Assembly (NCBI RefSeq): GCF_022179225.1
Contig: NZ_BPQL01000011.1
Coordinates: forward strand, 19,757-83,756
Length of the DNA: 64,000 bases
Reading direction: 5' to 3'
DNA from: Methylobacterium goesingense
GTDB lineage: Bacteria > Pseudomonadota > Alphaproteobacteria > Rhizobiales > Beijerinckiaceae
The position numbers and the translations under genes were made by a program. Each line of letters starts with the position of its first letter. Position 1 is the stretch's first letter. Positions 53,913 through 62,342 of the stretch are shown here, in pieces. The notes under the pieces are model-generated. The model made no database searches. It was not told the DNA's origin and saw only the letters and a program-made list of their open reading frames with translations.

Positions 53913-54554
53913 ATGCAGGCAGCCGCCGCGACCGTCCGGGTGGTGGATCACCCTCTCGTACAGCACAAGCTGACCCTGCTTCGCCAGCGCGAGCGCTCGA
54001 CCAAGGGCTTCCGCCAGATCCTGAACGAGATCGGCATGCTGCTGGCCTACGAGGTCACACGTGACCTGCCGCTCGAGTCCGTCACCATCGAGACGCCGAT
54101 CCAGTCGATGGAGGCGCCGCAGATCGCCGGAAAAAAGCTCGTCCTCGCGCCGATTCTGCGCGCGGGCGTCGGCTTCCTCGACGGAATGCTGTCCCTGGTG
54201 CCCTCGGCCCGGGTGGCGCATGTGGGTCTCTACCGCGATCCCGAGACGCTGGAGGCGGTGGAATACTACTTCAAGGCGCCCTCCGACCTCGTGGACCGGA
54301 CGGTACTGGTCCTCGACCCGATGCTGGCGACCGCGAATTCGGCGGTGGCGGCGATCAACCTGTTGAAACAGCGCGGCGCCCAGGATCTGCGCTTTGTCTG
54401 CCTGCTCGCCGCGCCGGAGGGCATCGCCCGCCTGCAGGCCGCCCATCCCGACGTCCCGGTCTGGACGGCGGCCATCGACAGCCATCTCAACGACCACGGC
54501 TACATCGTGCCGGGCCTCGGCGATGCCGGCGACCGGATGTACGGCACCCGCTGA
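53913..54554 (+). CDS. upp: Uracil phosphoribosyltransferase
   Basis: Makes UMP from uracil and PRPP in pyrimidine salvage. The 213-residue protein has [13 protein letters not shown] near the N-terminus, [16 protein letters not shown], the PRPP loop as [12 protein letters not shown], and the C-terminal uracil-binding [17 protein letters not shown]. It has normal length and all motifs. It stands alone, preceded by a terminator and followed by a quinone oxidoreductase gene 78 bp away. Confidence 0.97.
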   Translation: MQAAAATVRVVDHPLVQHKLTLLRQRERSTKGFRQILNEIGMLLAYEVTRDLPLESVTIETPIQSMEAPQIAGKKLVLAPILRAGVGFLDGMLSLVPSARVAHVGLYRDPETLEAVEYYFKAPSDLVDRTVLVLDPMLATANSAVAAINLLKQRGAQDLRFVCLLAAPEGIARLQAAHPDVPVWTAAIDSHLNDHGYIVPGLGDAGDRMYGTR

Positions 54555-54632
54555 GGCACCGCCGCTGGTCGACGCGATCTTGCCAAGGGCGGCCCGGACG
54601 GCACATGACGGGGCTTCCAGGAGGAGACCCCG

Positions 54633-55643
54633 ATGACGACCAGCCTGCCCGAGACCATGCGACAGATCCGCTTCACCGCTGCCGGCGGGCCGGATGTGCT
54701 GGCCCTGGAGACGGTGCCGTTGCCGCAGCCCGGTCCGGGCCAGGTCCTGATCGAGGTCGTGGCCGCCGGGATCAACCGGCCCGACATCCAGCAACGCGAG
54801 GGGAAGTATCCGCCGCCGAAGGGCGCGACCGAGATCCCCGGCCTTGAGGTCGCCGGCCGCATCGTCGGCCTCGGCGAGGGTGTCTCCGGCGTCTCCCTCG
54901 ATGACGAGGTCTGCGCCCTGGTGATCAGTGGCGGCTATGCCGAGTTCGCCGTGGCGGAGATCGGACAGTGCCTGCCGAAGCCGTCCTCACTCTCGTTGGT
55001 GGAGGCCGGCGGACTGCCCGAGAACTACTTCACCGTCTACAGCACCGTGATCGAGCGCGGCCGGTTGAAAGCCGGCGAGGCCTTCCTTGTGCACGGCGGA
55101 TCGAGCGGCATCGGCTCGACCGCGATCCAGATCGCAAAACACCACGGCGCCCGCGTCTTCGCCACCGCCGGCTCGGCCGAGAAGTGCGAATTCTGCCGCG
55201 AACTCGGCGCCGAGGCCGCGATCAACTACCGCGAGGCCGACTTCGTCGAGGAGGTGAAGCGGCTCACCGACGGCAACGGCGTCGACGTCATCCTCGACAT
55301 GGTCGGGGCGCCCTACCTCGCCAAGAACCTCTCGGCGCTCGCGATCGAGGGACGCCTCGTCCAGATCGCCTTCATGCAGGGTTACAAGGTGGATGCCTTC
55401 AGCATGATGCCGATCATGATGAAGCGCCTGACCTTCACCGGCGCCACCCTGCGGGCTCGGCCCAAGGCCGAAAAGGAAGCCATCGCGGACGGTCTCGCCC
55501 GGGATGTCTGGCCGCTGCTGGAGGCCGGGACAATCCGGCCGGTGATCCACGCCACCTTCCCGTTGGAGGAGGCGCGCAAGGCGCACGAACTCATGGAATC
55601 CAGCGCCCATCTCGGCAAGATCATGCTGGTGACAGGCCGGTAA
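54633..55643 (+). CDS. NAD(P)H-quinone oxidoreductase, zinc-independent MDR family (PIG3-like)
   Basis: A 336-residue medium-chain dehydrogenase/reductase. The N-terminal catalytic domain has AAGINRPDIQQREGKYPPPKGATEIPGLEVAGRI; the Rossmann domain has VHGGSSGIGSTAIQIAKHHGA. Zinc ligands of alcohol dehydrogenases are absent, as in quinone oxidoreductases. The PIG3 subgroup is suggested by SLVEAGGLPENYFTVY. GGAGGAGA lies upstream of the ATG. Physiological substrate unknown. Confidence 0.92.
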   Translation: MTTSLPETMRQIRFTAAGGPDVLALETVPLPQPGPGQVLIEVVAAGINRPDIQQREGKYPPPKGATEIPGLEVAGRIVGLGEGVSGVSLDDEVCALVISGGYAEFAVAEIGQCLPKPSSLSLVEAGGLPENYFTVYSTVIERGRLKAGEAFLVHGGSSGIGSTAIQIAKHHGARVFATAGSAEKCEFCRELGAEAAINYREADFVEEVKRLTDGNGVDVILDMVGAPYLAKNLSALAIEGRLVQIAFMQGYKVDAFSMMPIMMKRLTFTGATLRARPKAEKEAIADGLARDVWPLLEAGTIRPVIHATFPLEEARKAHELMESSAHLGKIMLVTGR

Positions 55644-55658
55644 CGCCCAGCCTAGGCG

Positions 55659-55684
55659 GGAACTCCGCTCTCGACCCTCGCGTT
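55659..55684 (+). promoter_or_regulatory. EcfG-type general-stress promoter (GGAAC-N17-CGTT)
   Basis: GGAAC (55659-55663) is followed after exactly 17 bases by CGTT (55681-55684), the consensus spacing of the EcfG sigma factor of alphaproteobacteria. It lies 92 bp upstream of the small membrane protein start at 55776 and in the right orientation, just after the quinone oxidoreductase stop. Confidence 0.55.
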
Positions 55685-55741
55685 TCAGACCCGAGCAGGA
55701 ATCACGAGTCCCCTCTAAGGGAGGCGGTGCTCGGGTCGAAA
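55683..55741 (+). promoter_or_regulatory. Long inverted repeat in the leader of the small membrane protein gene
   Basis: TTTC-A-GACCCGAGCA (55683-55697) pairs with TGCTCGGGTCGAAA (55728-55741), 14 bp with one bulged A, around a 30-nt loop that itself holds CCCT-CTA-AGGG. No U-tract follows. It overlaps the -10 element of the EcfG-type promoter, so it may be a DNA site or a structured 5' leader. Confidence 0.6.
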
Positions 55742-55775
55742 CATCGGTCTTCAGGACCGTTCAAGCGAGGATCGA

Positions 55776-56078
55776 ATGGCAGAGAATCTACACGGTCAGG
55801 ACGCCCGGCAGGGCAAGCGCGGCAAGCCGGTGCTCTACGTCCTCGTGGCCAGCCTCGTGCTGCTCGCGATCGCCATCACGGGCCTGATGACCTGGCAGGG
55901 CGCGAATTCCCCGAAGGATTATGCCAGCCAGAGCCAGGACGCTTCCCGCCAGGAGGTCACGGGCTCGGTCAAGGGCAGCTCGAACGCCACGTCGTCGTCG
56001 AACACCGGCTCGGTGCCGGCCGCGAACCCGGCCTATCCGAGCCCGGCCCAGCCAGCCGCCAACGGCAACAAGCCGTAA
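55776..56078 (+). CDS. Small single-pass membrane protein, unknown function
   Basis: A 100-residue protein: charged N-terminus (about 1-17), one membrane helix (about 19-41, LYVLVASLVLLAIAITGLMTW) and a Ser/Asn/Pro-rich periplasmic tail. No family recognised. GAGG lies 6 nt before the ATG. The exact EcfG-type element upstream suggests expression in the general stress response. Confidence 0.75.
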   Translation: MAENLHGQDARQGKRGKPVLYVLVASLVLLAIAITGLMTWQGANSPKDYASQSQDASRQEVTGSVKGSSNATSSSNTGSVPAANPAYPSPAQPAANGNKP

Positions 56079-56087
56079 GCCGAATCG

Positions 56088-56121
56088 CCCGTGCCGGTCC
56101 GCCTCAGCGGGTCGGCACGGG
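56088..56121. terminator. 15-bp hairpin between convergent genes, loop at the hbd stop codon
   Basis: Bases 56088-56102 pair with 56107-56121 (13 Watson-Crick and two G-U pairs on the plus strand) around the loop CTCA (56103-56106). The loop contains the hbd stop codon (TGA on minus). There is no U-tract on either side. Position between convergent genes suggests a bidirectional terminator or mRNA-end structure. Confidence 0.55.
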
Positions 56122-56985
56122 GGTCTCACCCCGGTAATCGTAGAAGCCGCGCTTGGACTTGCGTCCGAGCCAGCCGGCTTCGACGTATTTTACGAGGAGC
56201 GGACAAGGCCGGTACTTCGAGTCGGCAAGGCCCTCGTACAGCACTTGCATCACCGACAGGCAGGTATCGAGGCCGATGAAGTCGGCGAGTTGTAGTGGGC
56301 CCATCGGGTGGTTCGCACCGAGCCGCATCGCCGTGTCGATCGATTCCACCGAACCGACGCCTTCGTAGAGCGTATAGATTGCTTCGTTGATCATCGGCAG
56401 CAGAATGCGGTTGACGATGAAGGCCGGAAAATCCTCCGACATCGTCGAAATCTTGCCGAGCTTGGCGATGAAGGCCTTGGCCGACTCGTAGGTCGGGTCT
56501 TCCGTGGCGATGCCGCGGATCAGCTCCACGAGTTGCATCACCGGCACCGGATTCATGAAGTGAATACCGATGAAGCGCTCCGGCCGGTCGGTGGAGGCTG
56601 CGAGCCGCGTGATCGAGATTGACGACGTGTTGGTCGCGATCAGCGCGTCGGGCCTGAGGGACGCGCAAAGCGTGCTGAAGATCTGGCGCTTGGTCGATTC
56701 GTCCTCGGTGGCCGCCTCGATGACGAGATCGCAGGGCGCGAGATCGTCGAAGGTCTCAGCTCCCTTGATGCGCGAGACGGCCGCCCGGCGCTGCTCGTCA
56801 ACGATGGTGCCCTTGGCGACCTGACGGGCCAGATTGCCGTCGACAGTGGCCAGACCATTATGGATGCGGGCCGGGTCACGGTCGTTCAGGCGAACGTCTA
56901 GGCCCGCCATCGCGCAGACATGCGCGATCCCGCTGCCCATTTGACCGGCACCGATGATGCCGACCGTCCTGATATCGATGCCCAT
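56104..56985 (-). CDS. hbd: 3-hydroxybutyryl-CoA dehydrogenase
   Basis: NAD(P)-dependent oxidation/reduction of 3-hydroxyacyl-CoA/acetoacetyl-CoA. The 293-residue enzyme has the Rossmann motif GIIGAGQMGSGIAHV, the catalytic histidine and glutamate in GIHFMNPVPVMQLVELI, and the C-terminal NRILLPMINEAIYTLYEG and HPMGPLQLADFIGLD. The ATG at 56985 begins the homology; a GTG at 57000 would add five residues. It lies downstream of etfA, in agreement with a shared beta-oxidation or butyryl-CoA electron-transfer context; 221 bp separate them. Confidence 0.95.
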   Translation of the reverse strand: MGIDIRTVGIIGAGQMGSGIAHVCAMAGLDVRLNDRDPARIHNGLATVDGNLARQVAKGTIVDEQRRAAVSRIKGAETFDDLAPCDLVIEAATEDESTKRQIFSTLCASLRPDALIATNTSSISITRLAASTDRPERFIGIHFMNPVPVMQLVELIRGIATEDPTYESAKAFIAKLGKISTMSEDFPAFIVNRILLPMINEAIYTLYEGVGSVESIDTAMRLGANHPMGPLQLADFIGLDTCLSVMQVLYEGLADSKYRPCPLLVKYVEAGWLGRKSKRGFYDYRGETPVPTR

Positions 56986-57186
56986 CGTCTGCACTCGCAC
57001 CCTTGGGGCGTCGCCTGATCGGCCACCGGGCCCCCCGCCCGGCCGCCGAGGGCGCCCGTCTTGCTTATAACGTCGCGCGCCAGCGGCGTCCTAGAGCAAT
57101 TCCATGCAAGGAGGCCGCCGTGGTCGGCGACCGGCGCGCTTGTAGCGCCGGTCGCGTGTTTGTCCCGCGTCTTCACCGACTCAGGC

Positions 57187-57217
57187 CTTGGACTTAGCCC
57201 TTGGACTTAGCCCTTGG
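57187..57217. repeat. 13-bp tandem repeat at the 3' end of etfA
   Basis: CTTGGACTTAGCC occurs twice in succession (57187-57199, 57200-57212) with a partial third copy. The etfA stop codon lies within the second copy. The unit is not a multiple of three, so the extra copy lies in the untranslated end. Confidence 0.75.
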
Positions 57218-58157
57218 CCTTGGCGAGCTCGGCCTGGAAGTCGGGGACAACCTGGAAGAGATCGCCGACGAGGCCGTAATCCGCCACCTGGAAGATCGGC
57301 GCGTCCTCGTCCTTGTTGATGGCGACGATGACCTTCGAGTCCTTCATGCCGGCCAGGTGCTGGATCGCGCCCGAGATGCCGACGGCGACGTAAAGGTCCG
57401 GCGCCACGACCTTGCCGGTCTGACCGACCTGCCAGTCGTTCGGCGCGTAGCCGGCGTCCACCGCCGCGCGCGAGGCGCCCACGGCCGCCCCGAGGGTGTC
57501 GGCCAGGGGCTCGATGAGTTCCTTAAACTTGTCGGCCGAGCCCAGCGAGCGGCCGCCGGAGACGATGATGCGCGCGGCGGCGAGTTCCGGACGGTCGGAC
57601 TTGGCGATCTCCTCGCCCTTGAAGCTCGACTTGGCCGAGGCGGCGGCCGCCTCCTGCACGGATTCGATGGGGGCCGCGGCCCCGCCCTCGGCCGCCGGCT
57701 TGAAGGCCGCCGTACGGACGGTGATGACCTTTTTGCCCGCGCCGGCCTGGACGGTCTGGATTGCGTTACCGGCGTAGATCGGCCGCTCGAATGTGTCGGC
57801 TGAGACGACCGCGATGATGTCGGAAATCTGCGCCACGTCGAGGAGGGCCGCGACGCGCGGCAGCACGTTCTTGCCCGTGGTGGAGGCCGCCGCCACGACG
57901 ACGTCGTAGGCTTGGGCGATGGCGGTGATCAGAGCCGCGGTGGGTTCCGCCAGGGCGTGATCGTAGGCGGCATCCTCGTGGTGCAGCACCTTCTCGATGC
58001 CTTCGAGCTTGGCGGCGGCTTCGGCCGCCGGGCGGCTGCCCGAGCCGAGGACCAGGGCGTGGACCGGCCCGCCGAGCTGCACGGCGGCGCTGAGCGCCTT
58101 CTGGCTGGCGTCGCGCACGGCGCCGTTGTCGTGTTCGATGAAGAGGAGGGTGGCCAT
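57207..58157 (-). CDS. etfA: Electron transfer flavoprotein subunit alpha
   Basis: FAD-binding subunit of the heterodimer that passes electrons from acyl-CoA dehydrogenases to ETF-ubiquinone oxidoreductase. The 316-residue protein ends with the FAD-binding domain: [89 protein letters not shown] in key motifs. It is 90 bp downstream of etfB, same strand. Confidence 0.97.
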   Translation of the reverse strand: MATLLFIEHDNGAVRDASQKALSAAVQLGGPVHALVLGSGSRPAAEAAAKLEGIEKVLHHEDAAYDHALAEPTAALITAIAQAYDVVVAAASTTGKNVLPRVAALLDVAQISDIIAVVSADTFERPIYAGNAIQTVQAGAGKKVITVRTAAFKPAAEGGAAAPIESVQEAAAASAKSSFKGEEIAKSDRPELAAARIIVSGGRSLGSADKFKELIEPLADTLGAAVGASRAAVDAGYAPNDWQVGQTGKVVAPDLYVAVGISGAIQHLAGMKDSKVIVAINKDEDAPIFQVADYGLVGDLFQVVPDFQAELAKAKG

Positions 58158-58247
58158 GGTGGGGTATGAATCCTCGAAAGGGCCGGAGCCGGTGCAACGG
58201 GCCCGTCGCTCGCGCGGCGCCGGGCCCCGACGGGGAGAGCGGTGCCG

Positions 58248-58997
58248 CTAGATGACGCCGGCCTCGACCTTGAGCTTCTCGACCAGAGCGGCGGCCGACT
58301 CGACCTTGACGCCTGCCTTGCGGCCGGCGGGTTCGACGGTCTTGATCACCGTGATGCGTGGGGTGACATCAACGCCCAGCGCGTCCGGCGTCATTTCCTC
58401 CAGAGGCTTCTTCTTAGCCTTCATGATGTTGGGGAGGGAGGCGTAGCGCGGCTCGTTGAGACGCAGATCCGTCGTCACGATGGCGGGCAGCGTCAGCGTG
58501 ACGGTCTGGAGGCCACCGTCGATCTCGCGGGTGACGTCGATCGAACCCTCGCCGAACTCCACCTTGAAGGCGAAGGTGCCCTGCGGCCAGTCGAGGAGCG
58601 CGGCCAGCATCTGGCCGGTCTGGTTCGAATCGTCGTCGATGGCCTGCTTGCCGAGGATGACGAGGCCGGGGGCCTCCTTCTCGACGATGGCCTTGAGGAT
58701 CTTGGCCACGGCCAGCGGCTCGACGAGGCCGTCGGTCTTCACCAGGATCGCACGGTCGGCACCCATGGCGAGCGCGGTGCGCAGGGTTTCCTGCGCCTGC
58801 TGCGGGCCGATGGAGACGGCCACGATCTCGGTGGCCTTGCCCTTCTCCTTCAGGCGGATCGCCTCCTCGACGGCGATTTCGTCGAAGGGATTCATCGACA
58901 TCTTCACGTTGGCGAGATCCACGCCCGAACCATCGGCCTTGACCCGGATCTTGACGTTGTAGTCGACGACCCGCTTGACGGGCACCAGAACCTTCAT
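58248..58997 (-). CDS. etfB: Electron transfer flavoprotein subunit beta
   Basis: AMP-binding partner of etfA, 249 residues. It starts [19 protein letters not shown] and contains [14 protein letters not shown], the family segment [19 protein letters not shown], and [13 protein letters not shown], the docking loop. The ATG at 58997 matches the family; an in-frame GTG at 59006 lies 3 nt after GGAGG and cannot be excluded. etfB-etfA form an operon. Confidence 0.97.
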   Translation of the reverse strand: MKVLVPVKRVVDYNVKIRVKADGSGVDLANVKMSMNPFDEIAVEEAIRLKEKGKATEIVAVSIGPQQAQETLRTALAMGADRAILVKTDGLVEPLAVAKILKAIVEKEAPGLVILGKQAIDDDSNQTGQMLAALLDWPQGTFAFKVEFGEGSIDVTREIDGGLQTVTLTLPAIVTTDLRLNEPRYASLPNIMKAKKKPLEEMTPDALGVDVTPRITVIKTVEPAGRKAGVKVESAAALVEKLKVEAGVI

Positions 58998-59204
58998 GGC
59001 GTTCACAATCCTCCGCGCGGACAATTTTCTTCGACCAGGCCGGCGCGGCGCGCAGCGGAGATCCGGTCGAGCCGGAGATCCTGAACCCTGGTCATTGAGG
59101 CGGCGGACCGTAACGGCCTCATTTCGGCCTTGTCAACGCGGGCCCGCCGACGCGTCACGCGGCGGTCCGATCGCCGCGGCGAACGGCCGGGCTCGCGCCT
59201 GCCG

Positions 59205-59777
59205 TCAGCGGTTCTTGCCGGGCACCCAGAGTACGTCGTCGGCCCCGTTGGCATTTGCGGTCCGGCTCGCCACGAACAGGAAGTCGGATAGGCGATTGAG
59301 GTACTGCAGGGCTTCCGGCGAGACGACCTCACCCTCGGTGGCGGCCAGCGCCACGGCGAGGCGCTCGGCCCGCCGGCAGGTCGTTCGCGCGAGGTGAAGG
59401 GCGGCCGCGGCCGGCGAGCCGCCCGGAAGCACGAAGGATTTGAGAGGCGACAGGTCCGCGTTCAGGGCATCGATGTCCCGCTCGATCCGCTGGACCTGCG
59501 TGGCGACCACGCGCAGGGGTTCGTATTTCGGCGGCTCCGCGCTCTCCGGGGTCGCGAGATCCGCACCGAGATCGAACAGATCGTTCTGGATGGCGCCCAG
59601 CATGGCGTCGAGCCGGGGATCGGCGTGCAGGCGGGCGAGGCCGATGCACGCATTGGTCTCGTCGACGGTGCCGTAGGTCTCGATTCGCAGATCGGCCTTC
59701 GAGCGGCGTTCGCCGCTGGCAAGCGCCGTCGATCCCTTGTCACCGGTGCGGGTGTAGATGCGGTTGAGCGTGACCAC
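59205..59777 (-). CDS. Cob(I)yrinic acid a,c-diamide adenosyltransferase, PduO type
   Basis: Transfers adenosine from ATP to cob(I)alamin to form coenzyme B12. The 190-residue protein has the ATP-binding N-terminus IYTRTGDKGSTALASGERRSK, YGTVDETNACIGLA, and the helix with CRRAERLAVAL and LNRLSDFLFVASR. In M. extorquens an enzyme of this family (MeaD) serves the mutases of the ethylmalonyl-CoA pathway; whether this is the same gene I cannot tell. The start codon is GTG. Downstream is etfB, 207 bp away. Confidence 0.94.
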   Translation of the reverse strand: MVTLNRIYTRTGDKGSTALASGERRSKADLRIETYGTVDETNACIGLARLHADPRLDAMLGAIQNDLFDLGADLATPESAEPPKYEPLRVVATQVQRIERDIDALNADLSPLKSFVLPGGSPAAAALHLARTTCRRAERLAVALAATEGEVVSPEALQYLNRLSDFLFVASRTANANGADDVLWVPGKNR

Positions 59778-59880
59778 GATGACGTCCGATCTTGAGGGGG
59801 CCAGATCTGCGGCGGGCGAAGGGGCCGCAGCTTGATACCCGCCAACCTAGCGCAGTTCCGGCCATGCGGAAGGCGCTCGG

Positions 59881-59919
59881 AAACACGAAGGGCCGGCCCC
59901 GCTGTTGCGAGACCGGCCC
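59881..59919 (-). terminator. Candidate terminator after the PagL-like gene
   Basis: GGGCCGG (59890-59896) and CCGGCCC (59913-59919) form a 7-bp stem around a 16-nt loop; on the minus strand it is followed by TTCGTGTTT, an interrupted T-tract. It lies 32 bp past the stop codon of the PagL-like gene. Confidence 0.5.
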
Positions 59920-59951
59920 GGACGCCCGTGGAAGAAGCTCTGGCGTGTCGC

Positions 59952-60569
59952 TCAGAACGTGTAGCCGAGCTTGCCACCGAAATTGGTCAGGCCGCGGTTG
60001 TTCGCGCACAGGCCGGCATTCGACATGTGCTCGACGGTGGCCATGATGCTCCAGTGCTCGGTGAGACGGAAGCCTAGGGCGGCGGCCTCGCGGAACAGCG
60101 GGTTGCAGCCCAGCGTGTTGAAGCCGGCCGGGGCCGTGGGCTTGGGACCCGTATAGCCGTTGTGGGCGCCGGCGCCGAAGAAGCCTTCGAGGAACACGAT
60201 GTTGTTCAGGGTCTGGGGGAACAGATCCACGGTCCAGGTCGCGCCGATATAGGCGTAGCTGGTGCGGCCACCGAAATTGTAGCTGCCGCCGACGGTCGGG
60301 CGCGGCACGAAGGCCTGCCAGAACGGATCGACGCTGACGAGCGGCTTGGCGAACAGGATTTCGCCGTTGATGTTGTTGGTGTTGTGTTCCGCGCTCCCTG
60401 GGTCCTGCACGGCCCCACCGATGCGAACCTCAGAGACGATGCTCAGCGGCTTGACCGGGCTCACATAGGCGGCCGGCGGCGGCTCGGACCGAAAGTCGGC
60501 GGCCTGGACCGGCACGGCCGCAGCGAGGGCGAAACCGGCGGCGGCGAGGCGGAACGAGTGGGGATGCAT
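59952..60569 (-). CDS. PagL-like acyloxyacyl hydrolase (lipid A 3-O-deacylase family)
   Basis: An outer-membrane beta-barrel of 205 residues with a signal peptide (ending near VQAADF). The family active site is seen as VEHMSNAGL, with His181 and Ser183, followed by NRGLTNFGGKLGYTF with a terminal aromatic residue as usual for outer-membrane proteins. The third residue of the PagL triad (Glu of the NDGIE segment in Pseudomonas) reads Thr here. Activity on lipid A is therefore uncertain. The start at 60569 gives a clean signal peptide; a longer frame reaches 60689. Confidence 0.82.
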   Translation of the reverse strand: MHPHSFRLAAAGFALAAAVPVQAADFRSEPPPAAYVSPVKPLSIVSEVRIGGAVQDPGSAEHNTNNINGEILFAKPLVSVDPFWQAFVPRPTVGGSYNFGGRTSYAYIGATWTVDLFPQTLNNIVFLEGFFGAGAHNGYTGPKPTAPAGFNTLGCNPLFREAAALGFRLTEHWSIMATVEHMSNAGLCANNRGLTNFGGKLGYTF

Positions 60570-60744
60570 GGAAACGGTTCCGGTGGGACCGACCCTGTCT
60601 AGCATGGCGTCGCGCATCGACGGCAGGCGTTCCGGCACCGATAGCGGTTCAGGAACGTGGATAGCTGCCGAGTGACACCGCCGCGCCACACATGGAGCCC
60701 ACGTGCCAGACTATCGCGCGTCGCTGGGATTAGGGTCCGGACGG

Positions 60745-62040
60745 TCAGGACGCGGATGCAACGGCAGGCTGCGCGCCCGCCTGCTGCCGGCGCCAGACGT
60801 ACCAGCACAGCAGCGCGACGGGCAGGCCGATGATCGACGTCGCCACGAAGAACCAGACGAACCCCGTGGCCTCGATGACGAAGCCGGAGGCGCCCGCCAG
60901 AAGGCTGCCGGGGAGGGCGCACAGGGAGGTGAGCAGGGCGTACTGGCTCGCCGCATGCTCCGTCGCGGTCAGGGACGACATGTAGGTGATGAGGACGATC
61001 GAAGCGAAGGCGTAGGCGAAGCTGTCAATGCTGACGGTGGCGGCGAAGGTCCAGAAGGCGCCGCCTCCGTCGCCCCCGTGCAGGGCGAGGTAGGCCAAGC
61101 TGAGGTGCGAGGCGGACCCGAACACCGTGCCGGCCACGAGGCTTGCCATGATGCCGATCCGGGGCACGATGTAGGAGGCCAGGAAGGTGCCCCCGAGGGC
61201 AACGCCGAAGCCGAAGAGTTTCGTCACCGTCGCGATGTCGGTGTTCGAATAGTGCAGACTCTTGAAGAGCGGCATCGCCATCGCGCTGGAGACGTAACCG
61301 GGCATTCGAAAGCCCGCCACCATCAGGAGGACCGGCACCGCCATGGGGCCGAGTCGCCCGATGAGGTCGCGGATCGGGGCCACGATCGTCTCGACGAAGC
61401 CAACATGCGTGGGAGGCCTGCCCCGGTCGGAGTCCGGCTCGGGGGCGAGGAGCGCGGCGACGAGGCCGGGCGCCATCGCGACGGCCATGCAGAGATAGGC
61501 GGCCCGCCAGCCATAGGCGTCGGCGAGGTAGAGTGCGCCGGCTCCGGCCACGAGGTTGCCCATGCGCCAGCCGATCTCGGCCCAGGACGAAATCAGCGAT
61601 TGCCGCTCCATCGGCGCCACGGTGATGCGCCAGCCATCGATGACCACGTCCTGCGTCGCGCCCGCGAAGCCCAGTGCGAGGGAGAACACGATGGTCCAGG
61701 CGAGCCAGTGCGCCGGATTGCCAAAGGCGATTCCCGCGAGCGCCAGGATCACGCCGATCTGCGAGACGATGATCCAGCCCCGTCGGCGCCCCAGCCAGCG
61801 GCCGAACACGGGGGCGTCGTAACGGTCGAGGAACGGCGCCCACAGGAACTTGAACTTGTAGGCCAGTGTCAGCTCGCTCATGAGGCCGAGGATGCCGATC
61901 GGCACCTTTGCCTCCGAAAGCCACGCCGAGTGCGTGACGTAGACGAGCAGGAACGGGATGCCGGAGCTGAAGCCGAGGCCCAGCATCGCCGCGATGCGGC
62001 GATCGCCGGTCAAACCCTTGAGCGCACCCCGGACGCCCAT
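60745..62040 (-). CDS. ampG: AmpG-like MFS transporter
   Basis: A 431-residue inner-membrane transporter with about 12 hydrophobic segments. AmpG imports anhydro-muropeptides for cell-wall recycling. The family is recognised by GLGFSSGIPFLLVYVTHSAWLSE, the following KFLWAPFLDRYDAP, and GATQDVVIDGWRI. It is 10 bp downstream of a small membrane protein gene. Substrate not proven; the many wall enzymes in the window fit muropeptide recycling. Confidence 0.88.
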   Translation of the reverse strand: MGVRGALKGLTGDRRIAAMLGLGFSSGIPFLLVYVTHSAWLSEAKVPIGILGLMSELTLAYKFKFLWAPFLDRYDAPVFGRWLGRRRGWIIVSQIGVILALAGIAFGNPAHWLAWTIVFSLALGFAGATQDVVIDGWRITVAPMERQSLISSWAEIGWRMGNLVAGAGALYLADAYGWRAAYLCMAVAMAPGLVAALLAPEPDSDRGRPPTHVGFVETIVAPIRDLIGRLGPMAVPVLLMVAGFRMPGYVSSAMAMPLFKSLHYSNTDIATVTKLFGFGVALGGTFLASYIVPRIGIMASLVAGTVFGSASHLSLAYLALHGGDGGGAFWTFAATVSIDSFAYAFASIVLITYMSSLTATEHAASQYALLTSLCALPGSLLAGASGFVIEATGFVWFFVATSIIGLPVALLCWYVWRRQQAGAQPAVASAS

Positions 62041-62050
62041 GGCGGGCGCG

Positions 62051-62239
62051 TCAGGCCGAGCGCCACCAGACCACGCCCATGATCAGGACGATCGCCAGGA
62101 ACTGGAGCAGGACACGCAGCCGCATCAGCTTCTGCGAGACGTTGGCGCTGCCACCCCGCATCATATTGACGAGGCCGAGGAGCAGCACGACCGCCACCGC
62201 GAGGCAAGCGAGGAGCACGAGGGAGTTGGAGGAGATCAC
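62051..62239 (-). CDS. Small two-helix membrane protein (twin transmembrane / HIG1-like)
   Basis: A 62-residue protein with two hydrophobic helices (about 6-25 and 43-59) and a short basic loop MRGGSANVSQKLMRLRV. It matches the small twin-transmembrane proteins found near corrinoid adenosyltransferase and etf genes in Rhizobiales. Function unknown; HIG1-type proteins in other organisms associate with respiratory complexes. Confidence 0.85.
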   Translation of the reverse strand: MISSNSLVLLACLAVAVVLLLGLVNMMRGGSANVSQKLMRLRVLLQFLAIVLIMGVVWWRSA

Positions 62240-62342
62240 GGCGTAACGTCTCGCGGCTGGCGAATCTTGTCTTCAGGTCTTCTCCCTATGCACCCCGCGC
62301 GGCGCGGAGCCCATAGGGCAGGGCGGCGCATCGATGCCCCCG

